Assembly (NCBI GenBank): GCA_958496175.1
Contig: OY292275.1
Coordinates: 50,793,701-50,857,700, forward strand
Length of the DNA stretch: 64,000 bases
DNA from: Sisyra terminalis
Lineage: Eukaryota; Arthropoda; Insecta; Neuroptera; Sisyridae
Direction: 5' to 3'
Part shown: one piece after another, positions 48,301 through 60,915 of the stretch
Numbering within the stretch: the first letter of the stretch is position 1
Layout: each line of letters opens with the position of its first letter
The notes under the pieces: generated by a model
The model's input: only the letters and a program-made list of their open reading frames with translations
What the model was told of the DNA's origin: nothing
Databases searched by the model: none
Translations under genes and position numbers: made by a program

Positions 48301-51300
48301 AATACATTATACCAACTTTGTAGTGACTCGTCAAACCTTGTTCGTCTAATTTTAACAGTTGTTCTTCAGTTTGGGGTGAGGATACAGCCAGTCGAAGACA
48401 AGATAGTTGAATTTCGGGAGCGACATACTCGAGAACTTCTTTCGTGTTCATCGCTTTGCTACTACTATTTGCTTTAAGATTGGGAATCGCTTCTTCAAGA
48501 ACGGCGCCACGAAGTGTTAACAGTTCTGAGGTACGAATTATGAGTCGATACTGGTATTGGGTTTGATGATTGTTGGAATTAGTGTCGGAAGAACCAGAAC
48601 TGTTGGGTGTGACGCGTTCACGACGAATCGAAATGGCAACAGGACCGAGTTGCTCATCCATTCCGAACCAATTTTGATGTTCTGAAAGTTAATTTTTTAA
48701 GAAATAAGCATTACCGTTAAAAATTTTAATGAAAAAAAGTATGGTGAAATCGTTGTCTATATTTTTACGTAACTTAGACTAGCTCAGATTTAGCTAAGCT
48801 CGTCTTGGTTGTTACATCAATATATTAAAGAATTTTCACATAAGTACATTGTCAAGCATTTCTACTTATATTTTGTCAAATAATATCTCAATATCAGAGA
48901 ATAAAAATGTTTTACACACCTAATTTTATCAAATGAACAATATGCGATAAAAGATTTATAAAAGCTAACCAGATAATATACCTAGGGTGGATATTTTCAT
49001 GATAAGTAATCGGTTTTATGAAGAATGGTATTCGGTTTAATTCAGCTGAAATAAGTGATGCTAAAGCATCAATGTAAGTTGGTTTGTAAATAAAAGTAAA
49101 AAAACTGATTTCTTTTTTTAATAAAATCTAATTTATTTACGCATAAAGCTTCACGTGAAAGTTAAGGTGACAAGGCTATAGGCTATGCTTAACTTCAACG
49201 CAGGCATGATGTTTGCATAATTAAAGGGCGTTTATGCCCAGAACACAAAGTTCGGAGTAATTCGTATTCTGTTACTTTAATTATCGACGAAAAATCAAAA
49301 AAAGCTAATGAAATTCAATATCATGATTGTGCAGATTTGGAAGATACTAGAGCTTTTACTCTAGCACAATTAATATTATAATTAATAATAGTTTCCCTAT
49401 GTACATATAATATACAGATTGTAAAAATGCCTTAGCATTACTCGTATAGATCCATCGAAGAAGTGAAGATCTAATTCCGATTGAAGTAGTTTGCTACTGA
49501 AAAATGTCTCGATTTTCAGGTGTTGGCACTATCATGAAAGATATTGAAACTATAAGTCTTACGAAAAAAACAACTCAGGTTTCAGTTGACGATATTCCCG
49601 ACAACAATAAGTTTTTGGACAACTGAATTAAGATTTAATATCCAAAAATGCATATTATTTACCACTGCATCGTTTTATTTGTAAATTTTATTAAATTTTT
49701 GGAACGCAAGTTGACACATTTTTGAAATTTGCTGAATATAAAATGAAGATTGAAATGAAGAAGCTGAACAACAAAGCAAATGAGCAGTAAGGAATGAACT
49801 TCGCTATGGACATATTATTGCATCGAAATTTTATGAAGCTGTTCATTGTAAAACTGACGAAGGTTCATTTATTCAGCAAATTATTGGTGCAAGCAAAGTG
49901 CTTGAGACAAGTGCTATAGTACTGGGGAAGGAATTAGAAAAAGAAGTCATCAAAGTAATAAAAGAAAAGTTAGAAATACAAATTACTCGCCCAGGAATAT
50001 ATCTACTATCTAGTCATCCCATTTTTGGAGCATCTGATGGATAACAAATAATGCTATCCTTGAAATTGAATATCCTTCCAATCAAGAACCATTGAGCACA
50101 TTTTTACCGAATAAAATTAATTCTAGTGCATTGGGCAAATGTAGTTACAAATGTTGTTAACCGGTAAAAGAAAAAGGATATTTTGCATCGCTGATCCCTG
50201 ATTTTGAGAAAAAGCAAAATATTTATATTAAAAGTGTTAAGTACGCTGAATCTCATTCATAAGCTTTAATTCAAGAAGTATCGTTATTTTGACCAATAAA
50301 TATAATTCCGAAATTCTTAATATCAGTAACCATTGTTTTGGGGTGTTGTTTTCGTATTATTCGTACTCGATGGTACAAAACTAGTACGACAACTTGCAAG
50401 ATTTAACATTTCTGGCTTTTTTTTTTTAATATCGTGACGATATCAACAAAGTTTACTTAATGAAAACGTAAATTATTACATCAGTTGCATGTAAAAGTGA
50501 TTTGAAATTAACAAAGTGACATCACACGGTTACTTGGGAATTGTTGGCGTGTTTTCGGTATTAAGTTCAAATAACTACTTTTAATTTGCTTTAATTTTTG
50601 AATAACAATAAGAGAAAAAAACCAAAAGCGGTATTGTTATAAAACTCATATATGATCTTTCAATATATGACAAAAAAAAATGTTATTTAAAAGCCCAATT
50701 GATTTAGTAAATTTTTATCTACTAATACTAACATTATTGTAAAATTTCAGATCCTCGATGATAAAAGGTTGATAAAATATTCAGAGGACTAGGATCAAAA
50801 ATAATCGGTTAAAACTTTATTTATTACATGCGACATTTCGGCTCCTTTATTGAGCCTTCCTCAGGCGTTTTGAAAATAGTCAATTAACCAATAGCCAAAC
50901 TAATCCTAACTATAAAGCAAAAAAAAAAAAGAAGAAAAAAACCATGAAGTTGAGTATTTTCTAGATTGATTGCTTCTGGTTTTAAAGTGATGAGTTGCAA
51001 TATTTTGAAATTATCATAATCAAAGAAGACAAAGAGTTTTTTATTTCTTTACTGTAGGAAAATCAATCTTTCAAAAAGGTGAATTTGAATAAAAAAAAAC
51101 CGAATTGGATGCTCCAAGTTAATCTAACAAAAAGGCTGCAAAGAAGCAGTCAGTGACCTGCATTTACGTGATTAATTCAAATGAGACGCGAATAAAAGTT
51201 CCCTTTTCCAGTGTCATCATTCACAACAATGAGGTGCATTGACGAAGTGCATGCAGATGCAACGAACAACAATAGGAATAGACGAGGTAAGCTGCAGTTT

Positions 51301-54300
51301 TCAGTATCTGAACGTCCAATGCAGCTGGTTGGGGTCAAACAAAATGAAAAACACACATACATACACCAGTATTCTCCTCTAAATGACAGCCTCTCTGAAA
51401 TCTCCTCGAGAGTTGAGTTCAGCTTCAAAAACACAAAGAACCTCGACGATGAAGCCTTCATTTCAATAAACTCACACGTCTAAAATGCAATCTCTGAAAA
51501 CTATCTCAATAAGAAATCTAACTAAAAAACCATACGGAAAATCAATTTTCATTCTCGCAAACTTGGGAAACTTCTTGCGAATATAAAATAGTTTTTAATT
51601 TTCATTTAGTATAGCTCGAGAATGATGAAAGCGATCATCAATCAAGCCTCGTAATAAGTTTCACTTGAAAACAATTCAACTGCGAAGAATTGTGAGCGTT
51701 ATTCTGACCTAATGCCCTCCTACTAAATGTAATATATTAGACTTTAAATCGCGTTAAATGCCTCGTCACCGGCTTGATTTTAAAGATGTTGCCTTACGAA
51801 AGTGATGTCGAAGAATAAAAATGTTTGCTTAAGCTTTTCTGGAGTATCAAAAGGGTCAAATAAATAAAATTAGGGAGCGATTTAAACATTTCTTTTCCAC
51901 ACAGACAGCGGCCATAAATCTTTTTTAAACATTTCCCAAGATTTATTGTAATTACAAATTGGGAAGAAGAATTTGGCGCTCTTAAATTAAGAAAACAAAT
52001 TATAAGTAGAAATTAAGTGGCTAATATTGTTAAGGAAAATCAAGATTCTCAAGAATTGTTTCAATTCTAAGTTATGATGCAATGCAATGCAATAATACTT
52101 TCACTTCAATTTGAAACATTGATTTATTATGATATTGAACTAAATTTATGTTTTAAAAAATTAAGCTATCAAAATACAACTCTTTGGAGAAAACGTTGTG
52201 GCTTTCGGATGCAAAACCGTGTGATTTGCTGAACTATGTCGCCAACGGAGGTTTCGCAACCTCCCGGGTCGCATTTTCAGGGCATAATTACTCCGAAACT
52301 AATTTCAAGATGCTCTTCAAATCGTTTTTTATACTATTCATGGTGGACAAAATAATTAAAATGATAAAATCGATCAGCAGGTCAACCAAATTAGAAGAGA
52401 CGGAGATAATCCTTCTTCTCAATTAGTTGAAGAGCTATTCAATTGAAAAACTGGGAGAATCGCTTTTCAGGTCGGATAAAGTCCGAGACTACGATCCCTG
52501 TTGATGTTATTGGAATTCTTGTGGATCTCTATTCCTTCTCGGTGCTGTTTCATAAAAAAGCCTCGAGAAGAAGAGAGAATTTCGGTCTTGTCCAATCGCA
52601 TAGAATGTCCAGTAGCCAAACAATGCTCAGCCACAGCTGAGAGATCGGTTTGACCAAACTTTACATTCCTAAGATGTTCTTTGAGTCGTGTACTCACGAA
52701 TCTCCCGGTTCCACCGACATATATCTTTCCCCATGAACAGGAAATTTTGTATAATCCAGGTTTGTTCAAAACTAGGACATTGTCCTCCGGGGAAGGAAGT
52801 ATACAGGATATTTTCGTAGGAGGCTTGATTGAAATTATATTTTTTCAGAACCCTTTCAATACGATCAGATACACCTTGCAAATATGGAATGTTTTTGTGA
52901 AGAGAAATGTACAATGGCCCAAAGAGCCATCATCCCAACGTCGAACCAGGACATCAAGAAAGGATAATTGTTGGTTTTTTTCAATTTCCATTGTAAAATT
53001 TATGGCAGGATGTTGTGAATTGAGAAAAGAGAGAAACTAGTGGAGGTTTTCTTGTCCAGGACTCCAGATCACAAAAGTGTGGTCTACATACCAAAAACAG
53101 GTACTGGGATACAATGGAGCAACTCGAAGAACTCGAGTTTCAAACAAAAGGGATTCAAGAGATAATCATTCTCTTTTTAGTTGAATAGTTCTTCAACTAA
53201 AAGGAGAAGGATTATCTTCTTCTCTTATTGGTTGACCTGATGTTTAACTTTAACATTTTCATTATTCTGACCACTATGAGTGATATATAAGAAGGCTTGA
53301 AGAGCATCTTGAGCAACTTTCGGAGCAATTACGCCTTGAAGATGCTACCCGGAGAGGTTGCGAAACGTTGGCGACATAATCTAACAAATCACATGGTTTT
53401 GGATCCAAAAGCCACAACCTTTTCTCTAAAGAGTTATAATTTGATTAAGACCGTCCATGAAATCCTTAAAACTAAAATAAAACGGTGAGTTAAAAAAATT
53501 ACCTTGGCTGCAGAAATATTTTCGATAATAGAGGGCTCCTTGATCGACGCTTTCTATGGGTCGAGTAAGTCTTTGGTAAGGACAAGAGTTGTTCCGCCAG
53601 TGTGTGTCTCCTGGAGGAAATTCTAATACGGAAACTCCATAAGCCAACGAAGGTCGATGAAGAGGTCGTCGCTTTGAACCAGGATGCTGAGATCCGGGAC
53701 TTTGGATTCGCGTTAGGCTAACAATCCGCGCTTCTTCGCCACCGACTTCGTTGCGGAAAAACGGACAGCTTTCAATGAGGTCGTTGGATTGACCATCACC
53801 GAAATCTTCGTCACCGCTATCACCATCCGGCGTTGATGATCTGGTAAGCATCGAGGCGGCCGACGCTCCTGTAGTTGTGTTTCTTCGACGCGCCAAAAGA
53901 ATTCCACGCAGCTTCGCTGCATATCCCAAATTGGCCGTTAACGACTGACAATCATAGTGAGCGAAAGCTCGTCGTCTTTGCAATTCTTCCATATCGACTG
54001 AAGAGGATGTCACACAGTTGTTGTTAGTGGAACTTGAAGAACTTACTGAACTGTCGTCAATCGTGCCTTGTGATCGTGGAGTTTTATTTTTTGGGGTTAA
54101 ATTATTGCTAGCTGTTGTATAATGAGCCCCACCCCACAATCTGTGAAGTTTCAGTCTTGAAATCGGAGTTCGTTCCGATAATGTCGAGTCATCACTCGCT
54201 GAAGAAGGTGCCGTGGAATGTTCGACTCCGGGCGATAACTCCACTTTGCCGCGGAGGTACTCGGATGGTCCGGGAGATCTTTGGTCATTTGACGCGATAA

Positions 54301-54793
54301 CACCGAGAACGGCAGGACGATAGTCCTGCAACATTGCGAAAAACGATTCGCTCGTCCCAGTAATCGGTCCTGGTCGATCTGAGCCAATGACATCAATCGA
54401 ACCATGACTTCCATATTCCCGTCTGAGAGGTGGATTTCCCAAATTTCCATCTCCGTGGTAGTGATGGTGGTGGTCTTGCAATTCCAGACTGGAATTGCTT
54501 CGATATAACGAATCTTGAGTTAAATGATGTCGACGCGACATCGAACCTGATCCGATCGACTGATACCGTTCCGAATATGGTGACTTTGAGGAAACCAACC
54601 CAGCTCCTTGCCTTGCTTTTAGTACGTTGTTATTATAGTACTCAACCGCCTGCATGGCTCGTTCCCGTGACGAATTTCCACCGCCAGGACCTGGACCACG
54701 TGCTGGGGACGTCGCCGTCGCCGCTGCCATCGCTGCTGTGTCTCCGCCGCCTGACACATTTGGACACTCCTGCAGCCCGATCATCCCATCACG
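42396..54793 (-). CDS. SIPA1L: Signal-induced proliferation-associated 1-like protein (Rap GTPase-activating)
   Basis: SIPA1L proteins (SPAR) switch off Rap GTPases at cell junctions and synapses. Six exons, 54793-53503, 48681-48160, 48102-47599, 47545-46689, 46631-45385 and 42609-42396, give at least 1544 residues. A low-complexity N-terminal region ends in the conserved [12 protein letters not shown]. Next come [20 protein letters not shown] and the Rap-GAP domain at about 560-775, with [18 protein letters not shown] at about residue 645-660; its Asn is the catalytic asparagine thumb. A PDZ domain follows at about 893-970 (MGQLGFHV, then [15 protein letters not shown]). A Ser-rich tail contains [11 protein letters not shown], and the C-terminal coiled coil is [20 protein letters not shown]. 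All joins keep phase. The first exon listed starts at an acceptor (TTGCAG), so the true 5' end lies further upstream and was not found. No lesion is seen. Confidence 0.95.
42988..43040. mobile_element. hAT-like transposon end, single
   Basis: CAGGGGTAGGCAAACGATCG has the form of many hAT terminal repeats. I found no matching opposite end within about 1 kb, so this is a remnant. Located in the last intron of the SIPA1L-like gene. Confidence 0.35.
44843..44897. repeat. Perfect 15-bp inverted repeat
   Basis: TCGAAAAACAATTCA at 44843-44857 pairs perfectly with 44883-44897, with a 25-base loop. It lies in the last intron of the SIPA1L-like gene. It may be part of a decayed MITE; no function is evident. 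Confidence 0.6.
49780..50300 (+). pseudogene. YqaJ-type nuclease relic from a DNA transposon
   Basis: Readable parts are [20 protein letters not shown], then [54 protein letters not shown] and LEIEYPSN. The sequence RYG-ITASK, the GxxLE helix, and GASPDG followed by EIKCP are hallmarks of the YqaJ/lambda-exonuclease-like nucleases carried by some insect DNA transposons (ISL2EU type). Stops, frameshifts and a changed catalytic motif (GASDG without Pro, EIEYP instead of EIKCP) show it is dead. Confidence 0.75.
50825..50890 (-). ncRNA. Hammerhead-like Penelope terminal motif, third family
   Basis: On the minus strand: CTGAGGA (50864-50858), one extra base, a perfect five-pair stem GGCTC/GAGCC with loop AATAAAG, then GAAA and TGTC. 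This is the same layout as the motifs in the other two families in this window, with unrelated flanks. The rest of the element is not recognised. Confidence 0.4.
52170..53440 (-). mobile_element. Penelope-like retroelement, dead, with inverted terminal repeats
   Basis: Minus-strand frames give the C-terminal reverse transcriptase, including [11 protein letters not shown] near 53090 (catalytic YVDD changed to YVDH) and [16 protein letters not shown]. The connector ([20 protein letters not shown]) follows, then the GIY-YIG endonuclease [20 protein letters not shown] with [10 protein letters not shown]. Frameshifts separate the parts and the N-terminal RT is missing. Two inverted repeats of about 270 bp (52170-52445 and 53165-53440) enclose it, each with the type B hammerhead-like arm seen in the 15.6-17.1 kb array. 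Lies in an intron of the SIPA1L-like gene, same strand. Confidence 0.9.
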
Positions 54794-56415
54794 CTGCAAC
54801 AAAATATCACATAAATTAACAATGCCTTCAAAATCAACCATTACAGACGATATATTTAAAAGAAATGTTTGAACAATACACAAAGGCTAGTTCAAAATAG
54901 CATTAATCCCACATCTGTTCGAATTATTCGAGATGTAAATTACGATTGTCGATTAAGCCCCTACGGACTAAGCAGAACAAAGCACTCAAAGATGATTTCA
55001 AATGCTTTATATTCAACAATTTAAAATAAATACAAAAACAAACCAGTTCTAAGCCTATTTTATTGTCGCTAAAAGAAGCTTCAATGGAGTCTAGTTATAA
55101 ATCGAAACATAAATAGTTGATACCAAGACTTAAGGCGTTAAGTTTTCCAGTTTCATTCAATTAAGTTAAACGAATATTTCCCAAATATTTAATTCAGAAA
55201 TAATAATAAAATGTTAAACCGCAGATTACATTTTTATACCGATTATAATCATGTTAAAAATGTTCACTTTCTCCAAATTTTACAGTCGCAACATCTGCAA
55301 TTAATTAATTAAGCATAACAAATTAATTACCATGCTATTTTCTCACAAATAATTCAATTACTAAGTCATAAATAATTTCCGAACATTATCTCCCATTTCG
55401 GAAAATTGGTCTGCGTTTACACACAATAGAGAGCCGGGGTTGCGTGCAATTTGTGGGAATGGGGATGTTGACAATTAGCGCAAAACGGTAGTGTGCAGGG
55501 GCTGGATGATGTTATGCATTTATGAATAACGTTATGAAATGAAAATCAAATAAGTTAGTGTCTCGTGAATAAATTTAATTTGCCATGAGGGCGGAAATGA
55601 GAGGGTGGAGACGGAAGAGATGACCACTAATAAACACATATGTTGTGGTCAGCACTGCGCCAAATGGCTCATTAATTAGCCATCATTTGATTAAGGATGA
55701 ATCGTTTTGGTTGGATGCTTTGGTAGTTTGAAAAAAAGGCAGCAAAGACAAGGGACTCATATAAGTTAATGGGGCATTTATATATGAGAAATCCCAAAGG
55801 AAAATTGGAGTTTACTAATATTGTTGAAAGATATAAAAAAATCTGGAATGGTAAAATATATCTGGAGATAATGAAAATGGATACGAAATTTGATAAGAGC
55901 ATGAGATGTAATTCTGTTTTTAAATACAAATTTGGGCTTAATGGACTATTTACATATGAATTTATGTGAAAATAAATAAGAGTTTGATTAGTATGGAATG
56001 GCATGGTAAGTATCTGGTAAGTTGTGTTGATCTGAATCAGGTATATAGTTCAAATGGTACAATTGTGTCCCAATTGGAAAAGTTAGTTTACCAATTGTAT
56101 CCTTATTAATCTTCGGGTATCTATGATGTAATTACATATTATAAAGCTAAAAATATTAAAATAAACGACGTATACTTATATACGCGTGTGAGAAGGTATA
56201 CTTCTTTGGTATAGTTAAAAATATGTTTTCAATCCACTGCCATAGCCTTTTTCGGTAGTGCCAAAACTGGCACGCCAGTTATAAGTGCTTTGTGATAACT
56301 GAAATATGATACAATTATTAACACAATTTGCTTTCACTACCGAAATATATGATAAGTAAACGTATGGGTTGCGCCAAAAACAAGGACAAAGAATATAAAG
56401 ATAATAATATAACAA
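54794..56415. other. Upstream of the last recognised SIPA1L exon
   Basis: Likely intron or 5' flank. The part at 55390-55660 is less AT-rich than its neighbours and may be regulatory. Short open frames on both strands at 55670-56000 overlap each other and resemble nothing known. Confidence 0.35.
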
Positions 56416-56417
56416 AT

Positions 56418-56990
56418 ATAATACCGTCTTTTTCCGAAAATAAGGCATCCCCCGAAATTAAGCCCTGTCGTGATTTTCGAAACTTTTTGTAATATAAGAC
56501 CTCCCCCGAAAATAAGCTCTAGTTAAAATAATTTAAATCAAAGTAATTTTATAAAACCAGGCTTACAGAAGTTGTGATTTGGGTAAAAAATTCATGGACC
56601 AAAATAACTATCAGTTGTGTTTCTAATACACTACGAACAAACTATTTAGAAAATAAATATTCATTTAATGATAGCTATATTGCAAGACATGAGAAATTCG
56701 GATCAATGAGTCAACAGGAAATGGATTTGGAGGAAAATCAGAACAGAAATCAGAGTTTGATAATTTATGACGATGTTCCAGAAGAAGATGGCATGACTGT
56801 AATTGAATAAATTCAAATTTCTGTATTCTGTGTAAAATAAATAAATATTAAACAAAAATATATAAATATACTTTTATTTTTGCCCTCCTCCGAAAATGAG
56901 CCCAGGCGTGTATTTTGGACCAAAAAAGAAAGTAATACAGTGTCATATTTTCGGGAAAAAACGAGAGATACTGTCTTAAATTTGAACTAT
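56418..56990 (+). mobile_element. Pogo/Tigger-type transposon remnant
   Basis: The left end reads ACCGTCTTTTTCCGAAAATA and the right end, inverted, gives GACAGTATCTCTCG and TTTTTCCCGAAAATATGAC. The phrases CCCCGAAATTAAGCCC and CCTCCGAAAATGAGCCC are repeated near the two ends, as in Tigger elements. An internal open frame (56574-56810, 78 codons) contains NSWTKITISCVSNTLRTNYL, similar to the C-terminal W-x-x-IT-x-x-TI-x-N-CF segment of pogo transposases. The catalytic part is missing. Confidence 0.65.
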
Positions 56991-57114
56991 TATGTCATTA
57001 GATTCAATTGTCATTTCGATTTCATTTGTTAATCAGTATAATTATTTTTTCATAACGTCGAATTATAACTTCAAAAACCGACCATCTTCTATTAAAATCG
57101 ACTTTTCTCTAAAA

Positions 57115-57515
57115 CAGGGATGTCAAACTCTAAAGCATACTTGGGCCCAAATAAACAATGCTTGACTTTAGGTGGGCCGCAAAAAATAATGATCATAGAA
57201 AGAAATATTTTTATTTTGAATAGTATATTGTAATAAACAGTATAAAAATTTAAATTATCGTTACAGGCCGAGCTGCTATCTTTTCTATTTCGGGAGACAT
57301 TTTATTGACCGAGACTACTTTCAAAATTGGTCCAACGTGAACGTTATTAATACAGTATAGTTAATAAATACAGTATAGTTAATAAATAAAGTATATTATA
57401 ATTTTTATGCTGGTTTCGTTTCTAATTCACATTTCTATTTTATTTATAATTTGCGTCAGATATATTATCTGGCCCGCAAAAATGTTCATTAAGGGCCGCT
57501 AGTTTGACACCCCTG
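57115..57515. mobile_element. Non-autonomous hAT transposon, complete ends
   Basis: Inverted ends CAGGGATGTCAAACTC and AGTTTGACACCCCTG bound 401 bp. Both flanks have the same 8-bp duplication CTCTAAAA (57107-57114 and 57516-57523). No transposase. The inner repeats GGGCCGC and GGCCCGC are typical of this hAT group. Confidence 0.92.
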
Positions 57516-57523
57516 CTCTAAAA

Positions 57524-59124
57524 CTTTGATTTTCATATTACTGACTATATTTTTATTTAACTTCCTTAAGGTTTACTTTCTTGGAAAAAAAAGAAAACTA
57601 TGATACTAAATAGTGCACCCCTATGAGAACTGCACCACTAAAATTGTCCCCCAGGTCAATCTTTGTCATCTGAGGTGAATTTAAAGGAGTTTTATTTCTT
57701 TTAAATCCTCTCCAAAGCAATAAAGAGTCAAAAAACACGTAAAACAATGATTAAAACTAAATTATAAGATTTTTTTTTAATCTTATTTAATTTCATTGAT
57801 CACTTCAATCTCTAGATTAAGAATTTGGCGAAAAGCTATGCTAAGCCAAATTTGCGTAAATATAGGAATTAGTTAACGCACATTTTGAGTTCTAACGGTT
57901 AATGCTTTTGTAGCTGTAAAAATCAAGAATTTTTTTTACAAAATAAATCAATTAAATACAGTAATATTTCCGTGTTATCTCCGTTATCACCCTACTGGTT
58001 TGCGCCCACATACGTCGCAAATATTGTGAGTTTTTTTTTCTTTGCAAGACCATAAAATTCGAGGCGAACGATCGAAATTTATGATCATGATTTTTCGACT
58101 AATATATTTTTAGTGTCTCCTCGAAATGAACATCTTGAGAGCCATAAAACACAAAAATACATATTGCAGACAAAGGCGAGAATATATATCGCACCAACTC
58201 GTCGAAAATCATCTCGAAATGTACTTAAAATTTTGAACTTTAAATCAAATGGAGTAGGAACATAGAATTTCATTTCGTTTTGATTGATTTAGTAGAGAAA
58301 TCTCATCCTGAGTGTTATATCGAAATTTGCGCGGAAAACCTTTCACTGGCGTTTCCAAGGGAAGCAATTATCGATTGAATCAGAATTTTTCGAATTTCCG
58401 CGACCGACCAACCGACCGGTCGACGTTTTAATCGAGTATTGAATTCAGCGTTTTGATTTATCGTTCCATAGTGGAAAAATGAATCAAATCGAGCAAATCT
58501 AACTCTATTCTTTGGCCCTTGGAAGTTACATTGCAACTCTCAGCGAATCAAAAGGAAAAAAAAATCAACGTTAAGTGGCCATTAAGCCATTGTTCATTCA
58601 GTTCGCTTTCTCAACTCGACGCAAACAATGCAAATCTCGATTATGCTTTTCGAAACTGAAAAAATCGTAAATCGTTTCAATAAGGTGAACGTTTTAAAGT
58701 TCCGAGGGGTTTTGGGCAGCTGGAGAGCACATTCTTGGGCCAAAGACGAGGCCTTCGATCGCAACCTATTTTACTGTTAGACCGTTTTTGTTCTCTCAAT
58801 GGAATTCCAAAACTGAAACCTTTGTCAGACCTACGCACGTTTTATTCACACAACTATTGTGATGGCACATGTGGTGATGGACAGTTTTTGAGGAAAAAAA
58901 ATTGTTTTACCCTCAAAAAATATGCTTTATTTAGATTGAACACAGAAAAACGTGATGAATTTGAAATCTTAAGTAATGAGTTCTTAAATTTTACTATCTT
59001 CTGTAGCTTTTCGGTATAAGTTGGGACAAGTTTCAAGATTGTTAAAAACATTTTACATTTGAATTGCTGAGCTTTAAATTTTTAATGAGCTTTAATATAA
59101 AATATATTGTGGTCCAATTTATGT
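57524..59124. other. No recognised gene
   Basis: Contains a moderately GC-rich block at about 58280-58830 with overlapping frames on both strands (58536-58315 minus, 58735-59019 plus). Neither resembles a known protein. It might be an upstream exon or promoter of the SIPA1L-like gene, but I cannot support that. Confidence 0.3.
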
Positions 59125-59746
59125 CTTAGGTCTTTCTGAAAGTAATTTCGTTTTGTTTAGTAAACATGAAAGGCAATTTTTTTACAGGTCAAATGTCTCC
59201 CCATAATAACATTGGGAACCCATATATCGAGCTTTGAGATTAAACTTAGGCCTTCCAAGTAATCATAAACAATTGAATTTGATAAATTTTACCTCTTACC
59301 AATTTTACGTGCACTTATTCACCGATTTACATTAACAAATGATTTCATTGTGTCTTCACCAACTTTAACCGGCCTTCCAGACCGTGGTGCATCTTCGACT
59401 AAAAAATTCCCGAATCGTAGTTTTGCAAACAGTTTTAGCACTAGCGTGCTGTCAACACATCTTTTGTATTCACATCGGTTAATCTTTTTCTGGATTAAAC
59501 TGCATTATACATTTTCTATAGTGAAAAAGTAAAATATGAGAAAAATTCTGGTTTTTGCTCTCCATATAAAAAAGGACACGAACCAAAAACTACTGCGTAG
59601 AATCAATTGAGCTTTTTCACTTACAAGCCTTATTATATTAGCTTTCAAGACATAATAATTATATGGCTTAATTATAAGTTGGGTGCGAAAAAATGCAGTT
59701 AAATCCTTTGTCGGAAAAAACGAAACTACTTTCCGAACAACCCAAT
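59125..59746 (-). mobile_element. Mariner-family transposon, internally deleted
   Basis: Inverted ends TTAGGTCTTTCTGAAAGTAA and, on the other side, TTGGGTTGTTCGGAAAGTAG, both continuing TTTCGTTTT. TA follows the right end (59747-59748); the left TA is mutated. A short minus-strand relic near 59360-59400 (DAPRSGRPVKV-like) matches the linker between the helix-turn-helix domain and the catalytic domain of mariner transposases. Too short to be active. Confidence 0.75.
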
Positions 59747-59779
59747 AGTATAATTTAATATAAAAACATATAAAAATCA

Positions 59780-59960
59780 TACCATAAACATAAACTTGAG
59801 CAGAAATTCAAACAAAAATATTTGTGACGTATTACCCAGATACGTATTTCGATTGCCAAGCAAGCTTCCTCAATGATCATCAAGTAGTTTGGATCGCTCC
59901 GTAACTGCTTTGTGATGATTCATAAAACAATCACGGATTGATCTCAATTTATAAAATAAC
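59780..59960 (-). mobile_element. Penelope-like terminal fragment, first family
   Basis: Minus-strand match to 62430-62530, including GAAATACGTATCTGGGTAAT and the preceding stem GCTTGC/GCAATC. The first base of the CTGAGGA core is changed to T. Confidence 0.75.
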
Positions 59961-60769
59961 ACTGAAAATTGGAAACTTCAGAGAACTTAACGATTATTTA
60001 AACTTCGTATGCAGTATATTGGCATCTTACAATACAAAAATTCGTTAATTCATTTCTTATTGCACAGTTCATTCAATTTATCCAGTTTAGAATTTAGTGA
60101 GAAGTGTTTGTTCATCGATATTAATTGACCGTAATTACACCTTATTTAATTTAACATCAATTTTTGGTAAGTTTAAGAGATATACATGGTTATACAGAAA
60201 CACAGAGCTTGTTACCAATTTTCTGCACAATTTTCATTAATTTTCTTTCTGTAGAAACCTTTTACAAAGTATTAGAAAGTTTTTTTTAAAAAAATTAATG
60301 AAAATGGTTGATGGTTCTCAAGTTTTGGCATGATCAAGGAAAATAAGGATTCATTCTTATTTATATACTATAAATATACACTATGCTTTTTTCACGGTTT
60401 TTCTCGGAAAATTTTTCTCCAGATAATGATGCCCTCGTAATAATATGTAATACTAGAAGCGTTAAAAGTATTTATTTGGATATAAGGCTTAATTTGTTAC
60501 TACCAAATATGCAATGGAAATAAATATCATTTTTTATTGTATTCATGGTTCACTATTCTGGTGATAATGGCTTGTACGTAAGAGATGGATATAAGCTGTT
60601 GGAGACTTTTTTGTAGAACTATTAAAGATAAAAATTTCCATTGCGCATTAAATACATGTAACTCTAACGGTTTTGGCAGCGTACGCCAGAATAGCTGGCA
60701 ATTTTTTTTCGTACTTCTTTGACACTTATCGTTATATTTTAGACAAGTCACACAATATTTTTATAAATT

Positions 60770-60915
60770 ATACTCTATAAGTTATTTTGATGTATAAGCT
60801 ATACTACTGGAAAGTTTCACTAAAATCTATTCAGTAGTTTTTGCGTGAAAGAGTAACAAATATCCCTACATCTATATATACAAACTTTCGCGTTTATAAT
60901 GTTAGTAAGAATTAT
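60770..60915 (+). repeat. Common arthropod repeat end
   Basis: The phrase CAGTAGTTTTTGCGTGAAAG and AGTAACAAATATCCCTACAT, then ACTTTCGCGTTTATAATGTT, is a widespread arthropod transposon tail as I recall it. No coding sequence. Element class not determined here. Confidence 0.45.

Larger units (their letters stand above)
48682..53502. other. Intron 1 (of those seen) of the SIPA1L-like gene
   Basis: The intron joins exon ends ...YYRKYFCSQ and HQNWFGMD in perfect phase. It contains a YqaJ relic, a Penelope terminal fragment and a dead Penelope-like element, listed separately. The rest is AT-rich and featureless. Confidence 0.8.

Noticed and set aside
51177..51483. Opposing frames of 94 and 90 codons in the SIPA1L-like intron
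   Set aside because: Mutually antisense, no recognisable domain, no supporting splice structure. Probably chance or an old element.
52681..53040. 119-codon plus-strand frame
   Set aside because: Antisense to the reverse transcriptase and connector of the dead Penelope-like element.
54151..54872. Plus- and minus-strand alternative frames of 60-129 codons
   Set aside because: Overlap the long first SIPA1L-like exon, whose frame matches the family and the splice phases.
58315..59019. Two frames that might be upstream exons of the SIPA1L-like gene
   Set aside because: No similarity to SIPA1L N-termini and no matching donor and phase could be shown.
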